Positions 48,781 through 58,214 of a DNA stretch of 64,000 nucleotides are shown piece after piece. Source of the stretch: Campylobacter gracilis. Lineage in GTDB: Bacteria; Campylobacterota; Campylobacteria; Campylobacterales; Campylobacteraceae. The stretch's first letter is position 1; every line of letters begins with the position of its first letter. The DNA lies in contig NZ_JAHAFS010000001.1 of the NCBI RefSeq assembly GCF_018374135.1, positions 62,001 through 126,000 of the forward strand, in the 5' to 3' direction. The notes beneath the pieces were generated by a model, which was given only the letters and a program-made list of their open reading frames with translations, did not search any database and was not told where the DNA came from. A program made the translations under genes and the position numbers.

Positions 48781-50082
48781 TTATACAAAAATTTTTGCAA
48801 GTAAAAAGCCAAACGGCACCGCCGCGCAAATCCCAAGCAAGCCCGGTAAGAAAAACGGATGATTTACGATAAACGAGCCGTTCCATTTTTTATCCATATA
48901 TGAGCCCGTATCGTCTATAGCGATCGCAAAAGCCGTGGTCGGATAGATGTTCGTGATATACAGCGCGCTTGCCGCAACGAAGCTAGCTAGTATCGTCTGT
49001 GCATCCACGTTTAGCTGCACGGCTAAAGGTACCAAAAGCGCCGCCGTTGCACCCTGCGAAAAGAGCATGGAGCTAGCGATAAAAAATATCACAGCTAAAA
49101 ATCCCGGATATTCTTTTAAAATCGTACTCGAAAAAGTTTTAATCTCCTCGGTATGAGCGCCCAAAATCGTCGCGCTCAGCCATACGATACCAAGGACCAC
49201 TATAAGTGACTGCGCGCCGTCTTTAAAGATCGGGGTTTCTTTAACCTGGCTTAAATTTATCTTTGAAAAATAGATAATCAGCGCCGAAATGAAATACATT
49301 GAGATAATAATAAGATCGCGCGTGGCGAGGCTGTGTCCGATCTGCTTTTTAAAAAGTAGCATACCGACGATAAACGCGACGCCGCCCAAAAATAGCCAGA
49401 CAGAAATTTTGGTGCCCTTAGTTTGCTCCTCGTCCATCTGCTTGCCGCCCAAATTTACGAGCCCTTGTTTTAGCCGTTCAATATAGATCGGATCGTCTTT
49501 GAGTTCGCAGCCCTGAAAACTCGAAACCAGCGCAGCCACCAAGACGCCAAAAAGTGCGGCGGGCACGATAACACAAAGCATTGAGCTAAAGCTAACGCCC
49601 ATCTGCTCGACGTATACGAAGGTTGTCGCCGTAGCCGCAGAGATCGGCGAAGCCGTGATGCCAAGCTGCGACGCTACGACCGCCGAGCTTAGCGGCTGAG
49701 AGGGGCGCACGCCGTTTTGTTTGGCGACCTCTTGAATGATGTTAAAAATCGAAAGAGAACTATAACCCGTGCCCGTGATGACCGTTAGGATAAAGGCAAT
49801 TAACGGGGCTAGGAAATTTATGTATTTTGGATGCTTGCGTAGCGCGATACCGGCGAGCTTGACCATGTAGTCGATGCCGCCTGCTTTTTGTACTACGCTA
49901 AGCGCCAAGATGATCGCCATGATGATGAGCATGACGGTGATAGGGATCTCGCCGGGGGTTAGTCCCAGCGCAAAAACCACAATTGTGAGCCCAAAGCCTC
50001 CAGCGATACCCACGCCGATACCGCCCAGCTTCGCAGCCAACGCGATACTTCCAAGCAGGATCGCTACTTCAAGATACAGCAT
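48781..50082 (-). CDS. dcuA: anaerobic C4-dicarboxylate transporter DcuA/DcuB
   Basis: The 433-residue protein has the Dcu pattern: VAILLGSIALAAKLGGIGVG, PLIAFILTVITGTGYSSLSI, ASQLGITASPISAATATTF, and a C-terminal IYPTTAFAIAIDDTGSY. About ten membrane spans are visible. It exchanges aspartate or fumarate for succinate in anaerobic fumarate respiration. It is intact and directly upstream of the disrupted aspA (19 bp), so the two were an operon. I cannot separate DcuA from DcuB. Confidence 0.9.
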   Translation of the reverse strand: MLYLEVAILLGSIALAAKLGGIGVGIAGGFGLTIVVFALGLTPGEIPITVMLIIMAIILALSVVQKAGGIDYMVKLAGIALRKHPKYINFLAPLIAFILTVITGTGYSSLSIFNIIQEVAKQNGVRPSQPLSSAVVASQLGITASPISAATATTFVYVEQMGVSFSSMLCVIVPAALFGVLVAALVSSFQGCELKDDPIYIERLKQGLVNLGGKQMDEEQTKGTKISVWLFLGGVAFIVGMLLFKKQIGHSLATRDLIIISMYFISALIIYFSKINLSQVKETPIFKDGAQSLIVVLGIVWLSATILGAHTEEIKTFSSTILKEYPGFLAVIFFIASSMLFSQGATAALLVPLAVQLNVDAQTILASFVAASALYITNIYPTTAFAIAIDDTGSYMDKKWNGSFIVNHPFFLPGLLGICAAVPFGFLLAKIFV

Positions 50083-50626
50083 TTTATCTCCTTTCTTACC
50101 AAAACTCAGCTTTTTTAAAGACGTCCTATGCGAAGAATTATAATTAGAAAAAATGACAAAAAAATGATAAATTTTAACTGCAGATAAAAATTTTGCATTA
50201 AATTTTAAAATTTATGGCGAAACAGCGTTTTAATCTGCACTTCGCTACGAATGAAATTTAAAGAATTTATTGTACCAAGAATTTATCGTGCCGAATGGAT
50301 AGGTAATATGAACGGGGGTAAGGATTAAAAATTTACCTAGGAGAAGATCGAATTCAAATCGCTAAAGTAGTAAAAATAAGCAAATATGACTAAACTAATT
50401 AACATTTAAACCCCCTGTCCGGCTCATTTTAGAGAGCAAGCTTAAATTTCTTATTTTAGAGGATTGCAGCAAATCGCACTATACGCTCGCGGTAAGCCTC
50501 TACTCGGTGCAAAGATAAACCAAGCAGCCACTGTCTGCAAGCTCAAACAGAAGCTGTGCAACAAGATAAAGGATATTTACGCGATCAAAAAGCGCCTTTT
50601 GCAGATTAAAGTCATGCTTTGCGCAA
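50083..50626. other. intergenic upstream of dcuA
   Basis: This is a 544-bp spacer. Upstream of dcuA it is AT-rich and probably holds its promoter. A 67-codon frame on the plus strand at 50464-50667 has no ribosome site and a Lys/Arg/Leu bias typical of chance frames, so I do not call it a gene. The end overlaps the 3' end of the 50627 gene. Confidence 0.4.
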
Positions 50627-51097
50627 TTACAAGGTCCCTTCGCCGCACTCGTAGCCGAAAATTTTAATCCCCGTATCGCTCTGCTCGTAGCGCAGCGCAG
50701 GGATTTTTTGTAGTAGATCTTTTAGCTGCGCTAGATCGTTTTTTCGCCCGCCGTCGAAGGCTCGCGGCACCCACACCCACGCGATCTCGTCGTATGCAAA
50801 CGAGCCTACCGTAAAACTAGCTCGCTTTGAGCCCGCCTCCCATTTGGAGGAGTTTTTGATCGCGTAGAAGTTTGGATAGAGGATTTTTTTGATGATAAAG
50901 CATTTGCAAAATTTAAAATCAGCGAAAAACTCCGCCCACGTCGCATCCTCGGTAAAATAGCCCTTCGCGCGCAGTCGCTTTTTCTCTTTGCGCAGCCTGA
51001 TAGGCTCATAAAATCGCTGCCAAGCCCTTGCGCAAGCATCCATAAACGCGAGCATGCGGGCGAAATAAATTTTAAAAAGCGCCTTAAAAAGCTCCAT
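50627..51097 (-). CDS. hypothetical protein paired with a DUF4230 gene
   Basis: The 156-residue protein starts directly after the DUF4230 gene's stop codon, so they form one transcript. It has a basic amphipathic N-terminus (KIYFARMLAFMDACARAWQRF) and aromatic segments in the C-terminal half (FAYDEIAWVWVPRAF). The family is unknown. It is probably membrane-associated or a partner of the DUF4230 protein. Confidence 0.55.
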   Translation of the reverse strand: MELFKALFKIYFARMLAFMDACARAWQRFYEPIRLRKEKKRLRAKGYFTEDATWAEFFADFKFCKCFIIKKILYPNFYAIKNSSKWEAGSKRASFTVGSFAYDEIAWVWVPRAFDGGRKNDLAQLKDLLQKIPALRYEQSDTGIKIFGYECGEGTL

Positions 51098-51811
51098 CTA
51101 CTTCTCGATCTGCGATTTTAGCGACTTATCGATTGCGATCTCGCTGGAGTTTATGTCGATCGTTTGAAGCGCCTTGTCCTGGAAGATAAATCCGACCTCC
51201 TTCGCGCCGAAGCTCTTGGCGATCGCTTCCAGCGTGTCGGTCGCGGATTTGTGGATCTTGCCGCCCAGATCGTTGATGATTTTTAGTGAGAGCTGCTTGA
51301 CCTCGTCCTTTGCGTCGTCGATGAGGTGGTTTTTATCGCTTTCATCAAAGCTCGCGCCGAATAGCCCGTTTAGCGAATCGGGCAGCAAAAATGGCAGCAG
51401 CTTGGCGTTTTTCTCGTCGTAAATTTTCATATCTTTGATCGAGTATTTGTATTTGCACGGCGGCATCTTGATCTCGTAGTGATCCTCGCCCTGCGGCAAT
51501 ATCGCAAACTCAGGGCTTAGCAAGTCGTAAACGAATTCGATCTCAAACTCGAAGATGATGGCGATCTGCTTTTTCGTCATCAGCGGCGAGACGAGCGAGC
51601 CCAGCAGCCCGCTGCCTACGTTTTGCTTGCGCGTAACGATCTCTTTGGAGTAAATTTTAAAAACGCTCAGCTCGCCGATGCTTTTAAGCCGCGTGATGTC
51701 GGTGGCGATCTGCGGTTTGCTCGCCTGCTCGCCGCTTTTGCGCATCTTAAAAAACATAAAAACCAAGATGCAAAATATCACTAAATTTAGAAGAAAAGCA
51801 AAATTTTCCAA
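51098..51811 (-). CDS. DUF4230 protein with N-terminal membrane anchor
   Basis: The 237-residue protein has one membrane segment (FAFLLNLVIFCILVFMFF). A DUF4230-like domain follows: IGELSVFKIYSKEIVT near residues 45-60, IAIIFEFEIEFVYDL and YEIKMPPCKYKYSIKDMKIY. The C-terminal helix covers residues 165-205. DUF4230 is widespread and without known activity. The domain probably faces the periplasm. Confidence 0.75.
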   Translation of the reverse strand: MENFAFLLNLVIFCILVFMFFKMRKSGEQASKPQIATDITRLKSIGELSVFKIYSKEIVTRKQNVGSGLLGSLVSPLMTKKQIAIIFEFEIEFVYDLLSPEFAILPQGEDHYEIKMPPCKYKYSIKDMKIYDEKNAKLLPFLLPDSLNGLFGASFDESDKNHLIDDAKDEVKQLSLKIINDLGGKIHKSATDTLEAIAKSFGAKEVGFIFQDKALQTIDINSSEIAIDKSLKSQIEK

Positions 51812-52030
51812 ATTTCATCCTTTAAAATTTTATCGGTATTTTAGCAAAATACAGCGCCGATTTGTAGCGTAATTGAAATTTTATGATTTTTGCGGCAAGA
51901 AATTTTAAAATCAAAGCATGCGGCGAAGCCGCAAAATAAGAATGCGCGGACGTAGTCCGCCTCTTGAGCGTGTCAGGGGTCAGCCTTGTGGCTAATGTTA
52001 AATTTTGATATGGCTTGAATTACAACACAC

Positions 52031-52705
52031 GGAATTTTATGCTTGTTCGTTTCATTAGAATTAAACTTAGGCGCAGCCTGCACCGCTTAAAGCGTCGTCG
52101 GGGAATGATGGGTGGGGTTTGGGGCGGGAAGGGGAGCGACCTCGCAATTCAAGCCCCCTTCCCACCCCAAGAGAAATATACCAAGAGCTAAAAATACTCA
52201 AAAAATTTAACGTGGCGAAATCTCTACAAATTTAGCTTACTAAGGCTTAGGTCTTTTGAAATTTTAACGATATAAATTTTAATCAGGTGTATATATTATG
52301 TATAATACGTAAGGGGGCGGCGCTCAGAGTTGCGAGGCGCGCCCGCCCCACGACTTTTTAAAATTTTGCCCCACCCGCGCGACGCTAGAAGGGTGAGCTA
52401 CGCTCGCGCTAAATTTTAATAAGATTTGAATTGCAATTCTCGAAATTTTATGCTTGTTTATTTCATTAGAATTAAACTAAGGCGCAGCCCGTGCCACTTA
52501 AAGCGTCGCAGGAGGATTAGTTCACCACGAAGTTTCTCTTAAGGGGGAAGGGACGCTACTTGCTCTGCTTCGCTGCGCTCGCAAGAAACGCCGCAGGCTA
52601 AGAGCCTTGCGTCGCTACGCTCGTTTTGCGAGGCGCTCCCCTTCCCCCTTAAAATCCCCTAACCCCCTACGACGCTTTAAGCGGGGCGGACTGTGTCTGC
52701 GTTTA
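52031..52705. repeat. intergenic repeat cluster (direct and inverted copies)
   Basis: A unit of about 67 bp occurs at 52031-52098 and 52442-52508 (shared parts include ATGCTTGTT, TTTCATTAGAATTAAACT, AGGCGCAGCC and CTTAAAGCGTCG). A third, inverted and partial copy begins CGACGCTTTAAGCGG at 52670. Between them are long G/C-rich inverted repeats (52127-52134 with 52155-52162, and 52539-52552 with 52639-52652). No protein is encoded. It looks like a family of small non-coding elements, perhaps miniature transposon derivatives or RNA elements. Confidence 0.65.
52539..52652. repeat. 14-bp perfect inverted repeat around a GC-rich loop
   Basis: TTAAGGGGGAAGGG (52539-52552) and CCCTTCCCCCTTAA (52639-52652) are exact complements, enclosing 86 bp. 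The loop contains further short palindromes such as CTTGC-rich segments. It is part of the repeat cluster and has the layout of a miniature element or a large hairpin RNA. Confidence 0.6.
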
Positions 52706-52855
52706 TTTAAATTGCGGCTTGCGCCGCATATTTGAAATTTTAAATTCTACGTAAAATTTAAAACCGCAAGCCGCGATCAGGATGCAAGCGAGTAAATTTG
52801 GCAATTTCAGACAAATTCACGAGCGAAAATAAATTTTACAAACTCCAGCGTAATT

Positions 52856-54067
52856 TTATAAAATCTCCCTAAAATCATACCCTGCGTTTTTGAGCGCCCA
52901 GGCGATGTCCTCTTGATGAGCCTTGCCTTTGGTCTCAAGCGTGATCGTGATCTGCGCATCGCCGTACTCGATATTGGTCGAGAAGCGGTCGTAGTCGATC
53001 TTGACGATGTTTGCGTTGGCGCGGCGCAAAATTTCGGTAAGTCCCGTAAGCGCGCCCGGCTTATCGACGAGCGTGACGTTGATCGTCATCTTGCGGTGCG
53101 ATTTGATAAGGCCTTTCTCGATGATGATGTTTAGCATCTGTACGTCGATGTTGCCGCCGCTTAGGATGATGCCGATCTTTGCGCCGGCGGGGAATGCAAA
53201 TTTCGCGTTCATCAGCGCCGCTACGCCCGCCGCGCCCGCGCCCTCGACGATGATTTTTTGCTGTTCGAGCAGATAGAGTATCGCGCTTGCGATCTCCTCG
53301 TCATCGACCTGCACGAACTCATCGACGCACTCGATGATCGTGCTAAGCGTGATCTCGCTCGTATCCCGCACGGCGATGCCGTCGGCGATAGTGCGGACGG
53401 ATTTGGAATTTAGCGGCTTTTTCGCGACGAAGCTATCGTGCATCGCGGGCGCGCCCTTGGCGGCTACGGCGATGATTTTGATGTCGGGGTTGATCTGCTT
53501 GGCACAGCTGCAAACCCCCGTAGCAAGCCCGCCACCGCCTACGGGAACGACGATGTATTCAAGATCTGCGACCTCCTCGATCATCTCAAGCGCGATCGTG
53601 CCCTGGCCCGCTTGGACGAACTCGTCGTTGAAGGGATGCACGAACGTCAAATTATGCTCTTTGGCATATTCCAGTGCAAACGCGTACGCCTCGTCGAAAT
53701 TATCGCCCTTTAGGATGATCTCCGCGCCCAGAGCCTTCGTGCCGCTTACCTTAAGTAGCGGCGTGGCTTCAGGCATTACGATCACGGCATGCACGCCGAA
53801 TTTTTGCGCGCTCATCGCTACGCCCTGGGCGTGGTTGCCCGCGCTTGCGGCTATTACTCCATGCGCCCGCTCCTCATCCGTTAGGTGCGCGATTTTATTG
53901 TAAGCGCCGCGGATCTTATATGCGCCGGTGCGCTGCAAATTCTCGCTTTTGAGATACACTTCCGCGCCGTAAAGCTTGCTGAGCTTCGGCGCCAGAGCAA
54001 AGGGCGTTTTATAGACGAAATCGTTTATCGTGCGCTTTGCTTGGATGATTTTATTTAGATCAACCAT
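52856..54067 (-). CDS. ilvA: threonine ammonia-lyase (biosynthetic/catabolic type)
   Basis: This 403-residue PLP enzyme deaminates threonine to 2-oxobutanoate, the first step to isoleucine. The PLP Lys51 is in RTGAYKIRGAY. The tetraglycine phosphate loop is VPVGGGGLATG, and ASAGNHAQGVA is typical. The C-terminal 70 residues (INVTLVDKPGALTGLTEIL) are one ACT regulatory domain. This domain set fits the shorter 400-residue ilvA type. The gene is isolated. Confidence 0.93.
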   Translation of the reverse strand: MVDLNKIIQAKRTINDFVYKTPFALAPKLSKLYGAEVYLKSENLQRTGAYKIRGAYNKIAHLTDEERAHGVIAASAGNHAQGVAMSAQKFGVHAVIVMPEATPLLKVSGTKALGAEIILKGDNFDEAYAFALEYAKEHNLTFVHPFNDEFVQAGQGTIALEMIEEVADLEYIVVPVGGGGLATGVCSCAKQINPDIKIIAVAAKGAPAMHDSFVAKKPLNSKSVRTIADGIAVRDTSEITLSTIIECVDEFVQVDDEEIASAILYLLEQQKIIVEGAGAAGVAALMNAKFAFPAGAKIGIILSGGNIDVQMLNIIIEKGLIKSHRKMTINVTLVDKPGALTGLTEILRRANANIVKIDYDRFSTNIEYGDAQITITLETKGKAHQEDIAWALKNAGYDFREIL

Positions 54068-54303
54068 CTATTTCCTTTCGTAATTTTAAATTTTGTTATT
54101 ATACATATTTTTAGGCGAAATTTTATCTCTCAGCCGGTCGAAATTTTTAAAAATCGCAGCACTTAAAACGGCGTCTTACCGCGGGTTTGCTCGCTTTTGC
54201 CGATAAGCGATGTTTCGGATAAAATCTCAGCCGCTAGGCTCCTAACATACGAGGCGCAACTCAAACTCTCGCCGCAAATGCGCGACTTCGGTTTTAAGCT
54301 CAT

Positions 54304-55833
54304 CTAGCTCCTGCGCTTTAGCAGCACGCCGCATTCGATATGCGCCGTATGCGCGAACTGATCGAAGATCGCAAATCTGCGCACCTCGTGCGTAGTGCAA
54401 AGCGAGCGCAAATTTTCAAAAAGCGTCTGCGGATTACAGGAGATGTAGATCAAATTTTGAAAATTTTTTATGAAATCAATCACGCTAGGCTCCAGCCCCG
54501 CGCGCGGCGGATCGATCAAGACGTGCGAAAAATCGTAGCTGAAAATATCGATCCCCTTTAGCCGCTCAAACCCACGCCTGCGCGCAAACGCACTCATCAG
54601 CTCATCCGCGCTAAGGCGGACGAATTGCGCGTTGTAAACGCCGTTGAGCTCGCAGTTTATGCGGGCATTCGCAATCGAGCTTTTTGAAATTTCGCTCGCC
54701 AGCACGCGATTAAATTTAGCCGCAAGCGGGATGGTGAAGTTGCCGTGTCCGCAGTACAGCTCCAGCAGATCGCGCGCGGCGGAGCTTTCCGGGTGCACGG
54801 AATGTTTTTCGCAGCTCGAATTTTGCGCGGCGGAATTTTCACAGGCTGAATTTTGCACGCTTTGCTTTTCACAATCTAAATTTTGCGCGGTCAAATTCTG
54901 TTCGATGAAATTTTGAGAGGCGGAATTTTGCGCATCCAAATCCTTATGAGCGGAATTTTTATCCGTAGTGCCCTCGTCTGCGGACGCACAGTTAAATTTC
55001 ACGGAATTTTCGCCGTTAAATTCTGCGCGAGCAGAATTTGCTTTAACGGAATTTCGGCAAGCGGCGTCAAATTCGGCGGAATTTTCAGAAGCAAAATTTC
55101 GATCCGTAGAATTTTGCGCAGCAGAATTCTCTGCTATGGAATTCCTCGTGACGAAATTCTGCGCGGCGCACACCTCGCTCGTGCCCTCTTTGCCGAAGTC
55201 CACGCAACTTCTCGCCCAGGCGATCATCTTTTCGTTCACGCCGCGGTTTGGCTGGATGAAGGCGTTTTCGCCGAAGCAAAATTTATAAACTCGCCCGTCC
55301 ACGCAAAGCTCATCCGTGAGGCTTAGCTCGCCGCTTAGAAGCTTCTGTCCGCGTGCGCGAGCCATGACCCTGATGCCAAGCTTGTCCGCCAGCTCGCAAA
55401 TCGCCTCCTGCTCGCGCTCGCCCAGGCGCTTGTGATAAAGCAACGTCGCCAAAATCCCGCTAGCGCACGAGATAAACTCGACGCCGAATAGCTTCTCTTT
55501 TAAAGCTTCGCTCCGTCTAAGCGCCTCTAGCAGCCGCGGCATTAAATTTGCGATAGGAAGCGCCACCTTGGGGCATTCGTTAATTAAAATTTTCTTGCTA
55601 CGTGCGCCGCCCATCGTGTAGGCAAGATCAAATGCGCTATGCCAAATATCGTGCCAGATGCCAAATTCCGCCCTGATGCGGTAATTTTGTGGGCTTGAGG
55701 CAAAAAACTCAAACTCGCCGTCAAAAAATTCTCTAAATTTATCGGCGATCAGACGCTTTTTGTATAAAATTTGATCCTCATAGGGCTCGCCGAGCGTGCA
55801 GCTACCGCAGCTACCGAAGCTTTCGCAATTCAT
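54304..55833 (-). CDS. trmA: tRNA m5U54 methyltransferase TrmA with a large low-complexity insertion
   Basis: TrmA methylates U54 in the tRNA T-loop. The N-terminal half (CGSCTLGEPYEDQI, ASSPQNYRIRAEFGIW, FCFGENAFIQPNRGVNEKMI) and the catalytic part (LLELYCGHGNFTIPLA, LIDPPRAGLEPSV, nucleophile Cys in YISCNPQTL, HIECGVLL) are all present. The usual length is about 365; here it is 509. About 135 residues of Asn/Ser/Ala/Cys/Glu-rich sequence (residues 216-350) lie between them. Function may persist because the insert falls in a linker. It overlaps nhaC by 4 bp. Confidence 0.9.
   Translation of the reverse strand: MNCESFGSCGSCTLGEPYEDQILYKKRLIADKFREFFDGEFEFFASSPQNYRIRAEFGIWHDIWHSAFDLAYTMGGARSKKILINECPKVALPIANLMPRLLEALRRSEALKEKLFGVEFISCASGILATLLYHKRLGEREQEAICELADKLGIRVMARARGQKLLSGELSLTDELCVDGRVYKFCFGENAFIQPNRGVNEKMIAWARSCVDFGKEGTSEVCAAQNFVTRNSIAENSAAQNSTDRNFASENSAEFDAACRNSVKANSARAEFNGENSVKFNCASADEGTTDKNSAHKDLDAQNSASQNFIEQNLTAQNLDCEKQSVQNSACENSAAQNSSCEKHSVHPESSAARDLLELYCGHGNFTIPLAAKFNRVLASEISKSSIANARINCELNGVYNAQFVRLSADELMSAFARRRGFERLKGIDIFSYDFSHVLIDPPRAGLEPSVIDFIKNFQNLIYISCNPQTLFENLRSLCTTHEVRRFAIFDQFAHTAHIECGVLLKRRS
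54784..55188 (-). repeat. degenerate repeat insertion in trmA
   Basis: This roughly 405-bp in-frame insertion is built from many variants of GCGGAATTTTGC and GCAGAATTCTGC at irregular 8-36 bp spacing. It encodes NSA / QNF / ENSA-like peptide units. Similar GGAATTC/GGAATTTT elements are dense in the spacer 59500-59830 and in other host spacers here, so the insertion seems to use a genome-wide repeat family. Confidence 0.7.
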
Positions 55834-57530
55834 ACATCCACTCTTTTACCCACCACGCGCAGTAAAAGAATGATAGCCGCGATACCCAAGATCAGACATC
55901 CCCACACGCTAAGCCCAAAGCCCGCAGGCAGATAGCCACAAACGATACTGATGCCGCAAACGACCAGCGCATAGGTCATCTGCGTGCTTACGTGCTCGAT
56001 GTGATCGCAGCCTGCGCCCATCGAAGAGAGGATCGTCGTATCCGAAATCGGCGAGCAGTGATCGCCAAATATCGCTCCCGTAAGCACCGCGCTGATATTT
56101 ACGCACATAAAAACGTGAAATTCCTCGCCGCTAAGGCCATATTTTTGCCCTACGGCGTGAGCAAGAGGCACGGCTAAAGGAGTGACGATACCCATGGTAC
56201 CGAAGCTCGTACCCGTTGAAAATGAGATAAACGAGCTAAGCACGAAAATCACGATCGCAAGAGCAAAGCGCGGCGTAGCGTCGCTTAGAAGCTCTACCAA
56301 GTAACGCGAAGTGCCTAGCTCTTTGATAACAGAGCTTAGCGACCACGCAAAAAGCAGGATTATGACGGTATTTAGCATACTTTTCCAGCCGCCCACCCAG
56401 ACCTCGATCGCCTCTTTGACGCCGTAAATTTTTTGCGCGATGCCTAAAACAACGGCGATGATCGATGAAAAGAGCGCGGATTGAAACAGTACGACCGAGG
56501 CATCCGCCGCGCTAAATGCGGTGCGGATAGAAGTAAAGCTAAGAGGGGCTGCCTTGACCGCCTCCAAAGTCTCGCCCTCCAGCGAGCTGTAGCCGTTAAA
56601 GTAAAACCCGATGACGGAAAGGACAATCATCGCTCCTAGCGGGATTATCGCGTTTAGCTTGCGAAGCGCGACGCCCTCTTTGGGTACGAAAATTTGATCC
56701 TCTAAATTTTTGATCTTAAAATCCGCAGCTCCGCTCTTGCCGCCGCGAGATGCGATCTCTGCGCGATACATCGAGCCAAACTCCCTACTCATTACGGCGG
56801 TAGCGACTACGAAAAAGATCATGAAAATGTTATAAAATCTATACGGGATCGTCTCAACAAAGACGGTGAAGGCGTTTATGTTTTCTACGCCGATCTGTGA
56901 GTAGGCCTCTTTGATCGCCGAAATTTCAACTCCGACCCACGTGGAGATCACAGCGATGCCAGTAATAGGTGCGGCGGTCGCGTCGATGATGAAGGCGAAT
57001 TTTGCGCGCGAAATTTTAAATTTATCCATAAGCGGTCGCATGATAGGGCCCACGATCAGCGCGTTTGCGTAATCGTCAAAAAATATCACGATACCCATGA
57101 GCCAAGTGTAAATTTGACCCAAAACGGGAGTGTCTGCGTGCTTGCTAAGCCATAGGGCAAGCGCCTTCGTGCCGCCGCTTTTGGTCACCAGAGCGATGAG
57201 CCCGCCGATACACATAACCTGAAGTAAAATGCCAGCGTTCCACGTATCCGCCATCGATTTTACCATGCGCGAGCACAGGTTCGTAAAGGCAAAAAGCGCC
57301 GAAGCCGTGATGCCGTGATCTACCATACCGACGAGAAAAGTCCCGCTTAGCACGCCCAAAAACAGCGACAAAATCACGTCCTTGGTGATGAAAGCAAGTA
57401 CGATCGCCGCAACCGGCGGTATAAGCGTCAGCACGCCGTAAAGCTCGCTGTTTCGCACGGCGGGCTCCACGTCCGCAAGCGCCAGCGCGGGCAAAAAAAT
57501 CGCCGTAAAGATAAGCAAATTTTTTAACAT
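55830..57530 (-). CDS. nhaC: NhaC-family Na+/H+ antiporter
   Basis: The 566-residue protein has about 12-13 membrane segments and NhaC-family elements (GIVIFFDDYANALIVGPIMR, DATAAPITGIAVISTWVGVE, FSTGTSFGTMGIVTPLA, GAIFGDHCSPISDTT). The very N-terminus (NLLIFTAIFLPALALA) looks like a signal peptide. It would exchange Na+ for H+ or carry an organic solute, since family members differ. It is followed by trmA with an ATGA overlap. Confidence 0.85.
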   Translation of the reverse strand: MLKNLLIFTAIFLPALALADVEPAVRNSELYGVLTLIPPVAAIVLAFITKDVILSLFLGVLSGTFLVGMVDHGITASALFAFTNLCSRMVKSMADTWNAGILLQVMCIGGLIALVTKSGGTKALALWLSKHADTPVLGQIYTWLMGIVIFFDDYANALIVGPIMRPLMDKFKISRAKFAFIIDATAAPITGIAVISTWVGVEISAIKEAYSQIGVENINAFTVFVETIPYRFYNIFMIFFVVATAVMSREFGSMYRAEIASRGGKSGAADFKIKNLEDQIFVPKEGVALRKLNAIIPLGAMIVLSVIGFYFNGYSSLEGETLEAVKAAPLSFTSIRTAFSAADASVVLFQSALFSSIIAVVLGIAQKIYGVKEAIEVWVGGWKSMLNTVIILLFAWSLSSVIKELGTSRYLVELLSDATPRFALAIVIFVLSSFISFSTGTSFGTMGIVTPLAVPLAHAVGQKYGLSGEEFHVFMCVNISAVLTGAIFGDHCSPISDTTILSSMGAGCDHIEHVSTQMTYALVVCGISIVCGYLPAGFGLSVWGCLILGIAAIILLLRVVGKRVDV

Positions 57531-57552
57531 TTTAATCCTTGATGGTTGATAA

Positions 57553-57596
57553 AATTTTAAAATTTAACCTCCAATCGGGGGTTAAATTTTAAAATT
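57553..57596. promoter_or_regulatory. 17-bp perfect inverted repeat before nhaC
   Basis: ATTTTAAAATTTAACC (57554-57569) and GGTTAAATTTTAAAAT (57580-57595) are exact complements with a 10-nt loop, extended by one more pair. It lies 23 bp before the nhaC start. It could be an RNA hairpin in the leader, a terminator or an operator. Confidence 0.5.
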
Positions 57597-58214
57597 CTGC
57601 GCGCCTTGCAGCAATTATTTGTATTGCGTGCTTTCTTTTACGGCGATTATTGAGCGCCTTAATCGCGCAGCAAGCTCTGCTATTTTGCTGAGTTTGCAAT
57701 TTTGCGAACGCATTTTTAAGTAACTTGTCGCGCAGCAAAATTCTTCCGGTGCAAAATACCGCGCGCGGCGTAATCAAAAGCGTTTTATAAGTGAATTTAA
57801 AATTTTACTTAACATAGCAAAAGCTTCAAATCAAGGTAAGATTCTACAATACTGCGATGCTTACTTTGTCGCAAAAGCGATAAGTTTATCGCACAAAATT
57901 TGACAAAATCCCGCTCTTGATCGCGAACCAAAATCCCTCGGCAAAAATTTTATCGCGCATAAACGCACAAATCGCCATTTCTCAAGCCTGCCTGCGCGTT
58001 TATAAAATTTCAGTGCATGCAACCTGCGCAAGCAAAGCGATAAAATTTTAAAGCGTTAAATTTCACCAAATTGCACTCGAAAAATCCGCTAAATTTATAG
58101 AATTTACAAAGAGACAAAACTCTAAATTTAAAGCTCATAAAGCTTTTACAAACCCAAAACGCCGCAAACCTAAAACGACGACGAAGCGGCGAGCGACCCT
58201 TTAAATCAAGCCCG
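57597..58214. other. intergenic, nothing recognised
   Basis: This is a 618-bp spacer with AT-rich, AAAATTT-type sequence and scattered GCGCG. I see no gene with a ribosome site, no tRNA and no clear repeat beyond the hairpin at its left edge. Confidence 0.45.

Noticed and set aside
50464..50667. 67-codon frame before the 50627 gene
   Set aside because: No ribosome site, overlaps the 3' end of the opposite gene, composition of random sequence.
54784..55188. Regularly repeated motif in trmA as a CRISPR array
   Set aside because: Repeat units are short, degenerate and irregularly spaced, lie in frame in a gene, and there are no cas genes.
57589..57777. 62-codon minus-strand frame upstream of nhaC
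   Set aside because: It starts inside AT-rich spacer without a ribosome site and its 3' end runs into the perfect hairpin before nhaC; it has no recognisable features.
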